Source: Pseudomonadota bacterium (GTDB lineage: Bacteria; Pseudomonadota; Gammaproteobacteria; Steroidobacterales; Steroidobacteraceae). Taken from it: 25,826 nt of DNA. Under the pieces are notes generated by a model, which saw only the letters and a program-made list of their open reading frames with translations, was not told the origin of the DNA and did not search any database. The DNA is taken from assembly GCA_021808195.1 (NCBI GenBank), contig JAKBCE010000044.1, positions 1-25,826 on the forward strand, given 5' to 3'. The position numbers and the translations under genes are program-made. This document shows positions 20,949-25,826 of this stretch, piece by piece (position 1 is the stretch's first letter; every line of letters begins with the position of its first letter).

Positions 20949-22112
20949 ATGAGCACAGACGTGGGCGCCCGTCAGCGGACGCGACTTAATGCGGGCGGCG
21001 GCAAGGTGCTGCTGCTCTCGATGCGCGGCGTCGCGACGCTGGTCGCCTACTGCACGCTCTACGAGTTCGAGGACGTGGTTGCTCAGGTGAGCGGCGCCGA
21101 CCGCATCGATGTAGGTGACGCCTCGTTGGAGTTTGCGCGGCGTACCTACAAGCTGCTGCGGCTCGGCAGCTGCTCCCGCAGGCTCGCGCAGACCCTTGCG
21201 GTCCGGCCCTCCACGGTGCGGCTCGAGCGAGACTACGATCTGTTCCTGCCCGTATTCAATCATCCGTATGAGCTCTACGCTCTGCAGGCGGTCCCCGAGT
21301 GGCGCGAGCGCTGCCGCTTCGCCGCCTGCTTCGTGAGCGAGGTCTGGGAGCAATATCTGCCTGGCTATCTGCTCGAGCTGCTGTCACGGTTCGATCACGT
21401 GTTCATCGGCATGCGGCACTGTATCGAGGACGTGCGCCGCGTCATCGGCAGGCCATGCAGCTATCTGCCGGTCGCCATCGATGTCATGCGCTTCTCACCC
21501 TGGCCGGCGCCGATCCGCCGTGCCATTGACGTTTGCAACATCGGACGCAGATCCGCAGTGACGCATGCCGCGCTGCTCGAGCTCGCCCGTGCGCGGCGGC
21601 TGTGTTACTACTTCGACACCTTTGCCGCGGGTGCGGGCAGCCATGCCCGCGATCGCACCTTTCATGTGCGCAACTGCCAGGAGCACCGCCTGTTGCTCGC
21701 GAACCTGCTGCGCTGCAGCCGCTACTACATCGCCAATCGCAGCCGCGTGAACCAGCCGGATGTGACGGGAGCGCGCGAGGAAATCTCGTATCGATTCTAC
21801 GAGGGCGCGGCCGCCGGTACGGTGATGCTGGGCGAGCCGCCCGAGACCGCGGCCTTTCGCGAGCAGTTTAACTGGCCAGACGCAGTGATCCGCGTGCCAT
21901 TCGACAGTGCGAACATCGGCGAGGTGCTCGCCGGGCTCGATGCAGACCCCGAGCGATTGGAGCGGGCAAGCCGCACGGCCGCCGCGCAGGCGGCGCGCCG
22001 GCATGACTGGGTGCATCGGCTTGGGGTCGTGTTTGATACGTTCGGCCTGCAGAAGACGCCGGGCATGATCGAGCGTGAGCAGCGGCTCGAGGCGCTCGCT
22101 CAGATGAGCTGA
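20949..22112 (+). CDS. CgeB-like family 1/4 glycosyltransferase
   Basis: 387 residues. The N-terminal half (KVLLLSMRGVATLVAYC, then DYDLFLPVFNHPYELYAL) and a later block RFYEGAAAGTVMLGEPPE are typical of Glyco_trans_1_2/CgeB-type GT-B glycosyltransferases. The Glu in FYEGAAAG sits where the GT-B family contacts the nucleotide-sugar donor. The donor and acceptor are unknown. ATG 20949 has GGGAGGGAGG directly upstream, a very strong ribosome site, and is preferred over ATG 20934. It is the only gene in its orientation between 10995 and 25229, and its last 13 bp overlap the CheR-like gene, so it is an island facing the other operons. Cytoplasmic or membrane-associated. Confidence 0.8.
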   Translation: MSTDVGARQRTRLNAGGGKVLLLSMRGVATLVAYCTLYEFEDVVAQVSGADRIDVGDASLEFARRTYKLLRLGSCSRRLAQTLAVRPSTVRLERDYDLFLPVFNHPYELYALQAVPEWRERCRFAACFVSEVWEQYLPGYLLELLSRFDHVFIGMRHCIEDVRRVIGRPCSYLPVAIDVMRFSPWPAPIRRAIDVCNIGRRSAVTHAALLELARARRLCYYFDTFAAGAGSHARDRTFHVRNCQEHRLLLANLLRCSRYYIANRSRVNQPDVTGAREEISYRFYEGAAAGTVMLGEPPETAAFREQFNWPDAVIRVPFDSANIGEVLAGLDADPERLERASRTAAAQAARRHDWVHRLGVVFDTFGLQKTPGMIEREQRLEALAQMS

Positions 22113-22978
22113 TAGGCGGCGGCGTAGCGCAGCTGCCAGTCTGGCCGGCCATCATCGAGCGGCTCGAGCCCCCACCAGGCCATGGGCCAGTCCCGCCGCA
22201 GCACAGGGTCTCCCTCGTGGATTTCGCGGATGAGCTCGGTAAGGGGACGCCAGCCCAACTCGCGGGCCACCGTCTCGCGCACGTCGGGATCGACCCCGAG
22301 CACGAGGATGTGGCCTTCCGGCTCCACCAGTCGCGCGATGTTGCGCAGGCAGCGCTCCGCGGCCTGCGGCTCCATGTGGCAGAGGAAGTTGCTCGCGAGC
22401 ACGATGTGCTGGCGGCCGAGAGACTCGAGCAGGAGCGGATCGGCCGCATCGGCGACGCGCCAGGTGATCCCTTCGCGCAGCCGAGGTTTAACCGTGGCCG
22501 TGCCGTCCTGCCAGTCGAACATGGCCCTCCTTTCCGTCTCGGTCATGCGCTCGAAGATCGAGGTGCCCACGTGCTCGGAGCTCTCGCTCGTATACGTGGC
22601 GCGCTCGGCGACGGCGAGAATCTCCGGCGAGATGTCCACCGCCGAGGTGCGTACCCGCAGATCAGGCCGCGCGCTGCGCACCGTCCAGAGCACCGAATAG
22701 ACCTCGGCCCCGGTGCTGCACCCGAGGATGGCGAGCCGCAGCGCGGCTCCGCTCGGACGCCCCATCACCAGGCGGCGGATCTGCTCGAGCGCCGGCCGGT
22801 TGCGCAGGAAGAACGTACCGAAGTACTGCTGACGCCTGGCGCGTCGGCTCACGGTCCGATGCACGAGCGTCCCGTACCAACGCAAGGCCCGTCTATCGCG
22901 CAGCTTGGAGGGTAGGCGGCCCCAGAAGGCGTAGTTGGCGCGCAGGTAGAGTGCGAACCATAGGGGATCAGGCGACAT
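22100..22978 (-). CDS. CheR-like SAM-dependent methyltransferase
   Basis: 292 residues. RLAILGCSTGAEVYSVLW is a class-I SAM-binding motif, close to the CheR form (GCSTGEEPYS), and RTSAVDISPEILAVAERATY is the matching acidic loop region. The substrate may be a small molecule or sugar: no CheR chemoreceptor partner or N-terminal alpha domain of classical CheR is visible, and the neighbours are sugar-nucleotide enzymes. ATG 22978 overlaps the stop of the upstream oxidoreductase by 11 nt, so the two are translationally linked. The C-terminus overlaps the convergent CgeB-like gene by 13 bp. A role in methylating a sugar is inference. Confidence 0.75.
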   Translation of the reverse strand: MSPDPLWFALYLRANYAFWGRLPSKLRDRRALRWYGTLVHRTVSRRARRQQYFGTFFLRNRPALEQIRRLVMGRPSGAALRLAILGCSTGAEVYSVLWTVRSARPDLRVRTSAVDISPEILAVAERATYTSESSEHVGTSIFERMTETERRAMFDWQDGTATVKPRLREGITWRVADAADPLLLESLGRQHIVLASNFLCHMEPQAAERCLRNIARLVEPEGHILVLGVDPDVRETVARELGWRPLTELIREIHEGDPVLRRDWPMAWWGLEPLDDGRPDWQLRYAAAYQLI

Positions 22979-24320
22979 CGGCAGCCGCTGGCGAAGCCCG
23001 GGAGCGGGCGAGCAGCTCCTCGAGCCAGTGCTCGCCACGGAAGTGGCGGTATTGCTCGGCGCGCAGCCGGTCGGCCAGGCGCCCGTCGGGAAGCTGCACG
23101 TCGCGGTAGCAGATGGGCTGATCCTGGGCGATGTCGCGCTTGAGCCTGCAGCCTTCGACGAGCCCCTCCGGGAGGTATTGCTGCGCGCTCATCTCATCGG
23201 CGTTGACGGCCTCTCCGTAGGTCATGTACATGCCATAATCATCAAGAGTTTCGCCCGCCTTCAGTGCGCGCTTGGCGACCGCGCACACCTCGACCACCGG
23301 GCCCCCGAGCGGTGGGGCGACCTCATCCCCGAAGAGCACGACGCGCGCGATCGAGTTCGGCACTTCGAAGTGCACAAGGTGATACGGCGTCCACAGTGCG
23401 TAGAGGGGCCCCTCTCCCATCTTGTAGAGATTAAGGTAGTGGCGCTGCTTGGGGTCGGCATGTTCGGCCAGGCAGAAGACCTTGATCCCGGCCGGTCCGA
23501 CCGTGTAATCGACCACGCCGCCCACGGCGCGCAGCGCATCGAGATCGTAGAGCTTGTGGATGTCCATGATGTTGCCGTTGAATTCGAGTCCCCGAGTCAT
23601 GCCGCGGGTACGCACCGTGAACCCGGTTGCATTCGCAACGATCGCCTGCTCGAAACTCACCTTTGACCCGTCGGCGAACGAGGTCACCATTGCCGGGTTC
23701 TCTCCCCAGCGCTCCGCGTAGCCTTTCTGCGTCGTCGGATTGCGGTAGCGGTCCTGCAGGCCCTTTACATTGCCCATCACGCGCGGGATGAGGCCGAGGC
23801 CCTTCACCCAGCGGTGGAGATTCATCTGCAGCCCCGGCTCATCGCCCTCGCAGGCCGAGAGGATGCACTCGTGTTGTTTGGCGTAGACGCGCAGGATGGG
23901 TCCGATGGTCGCATCCAGCTCCGCGTTAAGCAGCATGACGGGTTTGCCGTATTTGAACGCCTCGAGGACGGCGTGGGCGCCGAATTCGACGGAGCCGGTG
24001 ACATCGAGAACAACGTCGATTTCGGGCGAGCTGCACAGCATTGCCCAGTCCTCCGCGACGGCGGCATGGCCCTCGCGGATCGTCTGATCAAGCATGGGCT
24101 GGCTTGAGCAGGTCCTCACCTCTTCCACGCCGGCGTAGCGATAGACGCCGACCGCGCGCTCGGGCCGGCGGTTGTAGACGGCGGCGATGCGCATGCCGGG
24201 AACGCTGTGGGTGATCTGATTGGCGAGCCCCTGGCCCATGAATCCCGCACCCAGCATGCCAACCCGGATCGGGGTCCCGGCAGAGGCGCACGTGCGCAAG
24301 GCGTTATCGACGATGATCAT
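22968..24320 (-). CDS. NAD(P)-dependent oxidoreductase with C-terminal SAF domain
   Basis: 450 residues. IRVGMLGAGFMGQGLANQI gives the GxGxxG Rossmann site near residues 24-29, and DVVLDVTGSVEFGAHAVLEA and KPVMLLNAELD follow as in Gfo/Idh or homoserine-dehydrogenase-like proteins. The C-terminal part (VCAVAKRALKAGETLDDYGMYMTYGEA onward) is SAF-like, the fold of sialate synthase antifreeze-like domains. This combination occurs in uncharacterised oxidoreductases of surface-polysaccharide loci. AGGATC is 8 nt before ATG 24320. It follows the cytidylyltransferase after a 78-nt gap. The substrate is unknown; a keto-sugar or sugar nucleotide is plausible. Confidence 0.8.
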   Translation of the reverse strand: MIIVDNALRTCASAGTPIRVGMLGAGFMGQGLANQITHSVPGMRIAAVYNRRPERAVGVYRYAGVEEVRTCSSQPMLDQTIREGHAAVAEDWAMLCSSPEIDVVLDVTGSVEFGAHAVLEAFKYGKPVMLLNAELDATIGPILRVYAKQHECILSACEGDEPGLQMNLHRWVKGLGLIPRVMGNVKGLQDRYRNPTTQKGYAERWGENPAMVTSFADGSKVSFEQAIVANATGFTVRTRGMTRGLEFNGNIMDIHKLYDLDALRAVGGVVDYTVGPAGIKVFCLAEHADPKQRHYLNLYKMGEGPLYALWTPYHLVHFEVPNSIARVVLFGDEVAPPLGGPVVEVCAVAKRALKAGETLDDYGMYMTYGEAVNADEMSAQQYLPEGLVEGCRLKRDIAQDQPICYRDVQLPDGRLADRLRAEQYRHFRGEHWLEELLARSRASPAAADVA

Positions 24321-24398
24321 GACAGTGATCCTGGAAGGGGCGGCGTGTCGCGCTGGCGCAGGGCAGGCCGGTCGGCGATTCGCTGGCGGTGCAGATGA

Positions 24399-25229
24399 TC
24401 AGGCATCAGGCGAGCACGATGTTGCAGGTGCACAGGGTGCGGTCTCTTTTGCACCTTGGCGCCAGAGCATCCACGGGCATTCGCCTCGGCTCTCCATACG
24501 GTCGAAGGCGATCTTGTCCTTGAAGGTATCCATACAGCGCCAGAATCCCTGCCAGCGGAAGCCGAGGAGCCTGTGCGCCGCGACTAGGCGTTGGAACGGC
24601 TCCTCGACGAGCTCCTCGCCCTCGTTGATGTAGTCGAAAATCTCGCGCCGGAAGACGAAATAGCCACCGTTGACGAGCAGCGGCTCGTCGGCGATCGCGC
24701 CGATGCGGCAGACTCGTCCATCCGGCTGCAGGGTCACGGTGTGGAAGGACCAGGAATTCGACACCGCGGCGAAGCTCGCCACGGCGTTGCGCGCGCAGAA
24801 TTCGGCGATCTGTAAATCGATCGGCAGGTCCGCGAGCCCATCGGTGTAGTTGGCGAGGAACATTGGCTCGTCTGCCAGGTACTTGCGCACCCGCAGAAGG
24901 CGCTGCCCGATGTTGCTGTGCAGGCCGGTGTCGACGAAGGTGATACGCCAGTCATCGAGGTCGCGCGAGTGCAGTTCGATGGACCGCCCGCCGTCGCTCA
25001 GCGTGAAATCGTTTGACAGCGCATCATTGTAGTTGAGGAAGTACTCCCGGATCATCTCGCCGCGATAGCCCAGACACAGAATGAAGTCCTTGTGGCCGAA
25101 ATGCGCGTAATAGCGCATGAGGTGCCAGATGATCGGCCGCACACCGACATGCACGAGCGACTTCGGCGTCGTATCCGAGTGCTCGCGCAGCCGCGTTCCG
25201 AGTCCGCCGCAGAAAAGTACGACCTTCAT
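24399..25229 (-). CDS. Glucose-1-phosphate cytidylyltransferase-like sugar nucleotidyltransferase
   Basis: 276 residues. FCGGLGTRLREHSDTTPKSL (6-25) is the nucleotidyltransferase signature with the catalytic Arg and Lys. DTGLHSNIGQRLLRVRKYL, NYTDGLADLPIDL (metal-binding Asp), INEGEELVEEPFQRL and GFWRCMDTFKDK give the RfbF pattern; RfbF makes CDP-glucose from CTP and glucose-1-phosphate. The base specificity is judged by motif resemblance, so a UDP- or dTDP-type activity cannot be excluded. No CDP-glucose 4,6-dehydratase is obvious beside it. It starts the operon with the SAF oxidoreductase and CheR-like gene. The last 10-15 residues (PCAPATSCSPDA) are an Ala/Pro/Ser tail with no family match. 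Confidence 0.85.
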   Translation of the reverse strand: MKVVLFCGGLGTRLREHSDTTPKSLVHVGVRPIIWHLMRYYAHFGHKDFILCLGYRGEMIREYFLNYNDALSNDFTLSDGGRSIELHSRDLDDWRITFVDTGLHSNIGQRLLRVRKYLADEPMFLANYTDGLADLPIDLQIAEFCARNAVASFAAVSNSWSFHTVTLQPDGRVCRIGAIADEPLLVNGGYFVFRREIFDYINEGEELVEEPFQRLVAAHRLLGFRWQGFWRCMDTFKDKIAFDRMESRGECPWMLWRQGAKETAPCAPATSCSPDA

Positions 25230-25396
25230 CTTTTGCGTTCTGCACCTTCGGCGAGCGAGTGATTCTCGGTTGTTCGCGCTGCCGCCGCAATAGAAAAACC
25301 GTCGCAGATTCCCAGCCGCGTGTCAACGTAATTGCTACGTATTTGCTTTCTTGACCGGCTCCCTGGCGTGGCAGGGAAACTGTGCGCATGTACAGT
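25230..25396. promoter_or_regulatory. Upstream region of the cytidylyltransferase operon
   Basis: On the minus strand TTGACA occurs at 25320-25325, a match to a -35 box, but no good -10 box is found 17 nt downstream. A short dyad ACGTA-N5-TACGT is at 25326-25340. This region must contain the promoter of the 25229-22100 operon. Confidence 0.35.
25360..25377. repeat. TCCCTG-N6-CAGGGA inverted repeat
   Basis: Perfect 6-bp arms around GCGTGG, between the unrecognised right-edge frame and the cytidylyltransferase operon. There is no T-run after it on the minus strand, so a weak or Rho-assisted terminator for the right-hand frame is possible but unproven. Confidence 0.35.
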
Positions 25397-25826
25397 TCAG
25401 GTTTCCGGGTAGACAAGCAGTATTGAGGCGCTCTGGACGAGGATTCGCCCGTTCGAGACCGAGAGGGATGCCGACAGCTTATCGCGATAATGGCAGCCCA
25501 CGCTGTAGGGCGCGTCGTTTTTGGAGCCGAGGATGCTGGCCCTCTGCAGTGCCCAGTGCACGATGCGCGGCACCGCGGCAGAGGCGACCAACTTCAGGTG
25601 GTTGAGCGTCACTGGCCAGCCGACCAAATTGGGCGGGTGCAGCCCTGCCTCCCCTGAGACCTGCAGCGCCCCGAGCTCCGCGGCCACAGCGCGATCCAGG
25701 AGTGCCGCAGGGATTGGATCTGCGTGGAGGCTTTGGCGAGTGGTCCGAGCGCATTTGGGGACAGCTGCCCCCGGGTGGCGTTGGGCGATGCCCTGCGCTA
25801 ACCCGACTTCGCGTGCGCCGTGAAAA
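25397..25826 (-). CDS. Unrecognised partial open frame reaching the right edge
   Basis: The minus-strand frame ending LLVYPET-stop at 25397 stays open to the window edge (at least 142 codons), although only a GTG at 25687 gives an internal start. It contains LHPPNLVGWPVTLNHLKLV and SVGCHYRDKLSASLSV. I do not recognise the family. A PPN-x-x-GW element recalls DUF1800-type proteins, but nothing else fits. The codon pattern is less GC-biased at third positions than in the neighbouring genes, so it may be a remnant or not coding at all. Confidence 0.3.
   Translation of the reverse strand, partial: FHGAREVGLAQGIAQRHPGAAVPKCARTTRQSLHADPIPAALLDRAVAAELGALQVSGEAGLHPPNLVGWPVTLNHLKLVASAAVPRIVHWALQRASILGSKNDAPYSVGCHYRDKLSASLSVSNGRILVQSASILLVYPET

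Noticed and set aside
25560..25650. DUF1800-type assignment for the right-edge frame
   Set aside because: Only a PPN-x-x-GW element matches; surrounding residues do not fit.
1..25826. CRISPR array, tRNA, rRNA or riboswitch
   Set aside because: No regularly spaced repeats, cloverleaf-like tRNA or conserved rRNA segment was seen on reading; small structured RNAs cannot be excluded without a covariance search.

Overview
The window is a GC-rich chromosomal segment that looks like a Gram-negative proteobacterium. The evidence is an exosortase with a C-terminal sorting-signal substrate (which implies an outer membrane), a Wzy-type polymerase, nucleotide-sugar genes, and tight operons with 1- to 11-nt gene overlaps. 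It reads as part of an exopolysaccharide locus that carries its own exosortase E/protease (XrtE, VPEID-CTERM type) system. I cannot name the genus from the sequence.

Layout. 1-745: remains of two insertion sequences, an IS630-type transposase fragment running off the left edge and a frame-damaged, 3'-truncated IS3-type element. 1070-4270 (+): an O-antigen-ligase/Wzy-type polymerase and a GMC flavoprotein. 4211-7199 (-): a bacterial tyrosine-kinase-like ATPase, a family-2 glycosyltransferase and an extended SDR protein. 7460-8371 (+): the wreck of an acyl carrier protein gene and an acyl-CoA-ligase gene. 8626-10994 (+): an intact SnoaL/NTF2-like gene and an unusual protein with two alpha/beta-hydrolase domains. 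10995-20654 (-): nine co-directional genes, in transcription order polysaccharide pyruvyl transferase, RmlC-like epimerase, PIG-L deacetylase, UXS-like epimerase, UDP-glucose dehydrogenase, XrtE, a small VPEID-type sorted protein, a clan GH-A glycosidase and a second family-2 glycosyltransferase. 20949-22112 (+): a CgeB-like glycosyltransferase. 22100-25229 (-): glucose-1-phosphate cytidylyltransferase-like, SAF-domain oxidoreductase and CheR-like methyltransferase. 25230-25826: upstream region of that last operon and an unrecognised open frame cut by the right edge.

How it may work together (inference). The nucleotide-sugar enzymes make UDP-glucuronate, probably UDP-xylose, and a CDP-activated sugar. 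The glycosyltransferases, pyruvyl transferase, deacetylase and methyltransferase assemble and decorate a repeat unit, and the polymerase and the kinase-like ATPase control chain growth. XrtE processes the small sorted protein encoded directly downstream of it, and the secreted glycosidase probably trims the polymer. No flippase, initiating glycosyltransferase, outer-membrane export channel or membrane chain-length subunit is visible, so the locus is incomplete here or split.

The most notable points are: a probable exosortase/protease fusion with a non-ATG start and altered protease motif; an APEFD variant of the VPEID signal; a two-domain hydrolase that resembles a fusion of the two exosortase-associated hydrolases; a decayed acyl-carrier/ligase module next to intact partners; and two closely similar glycosyltransferases.
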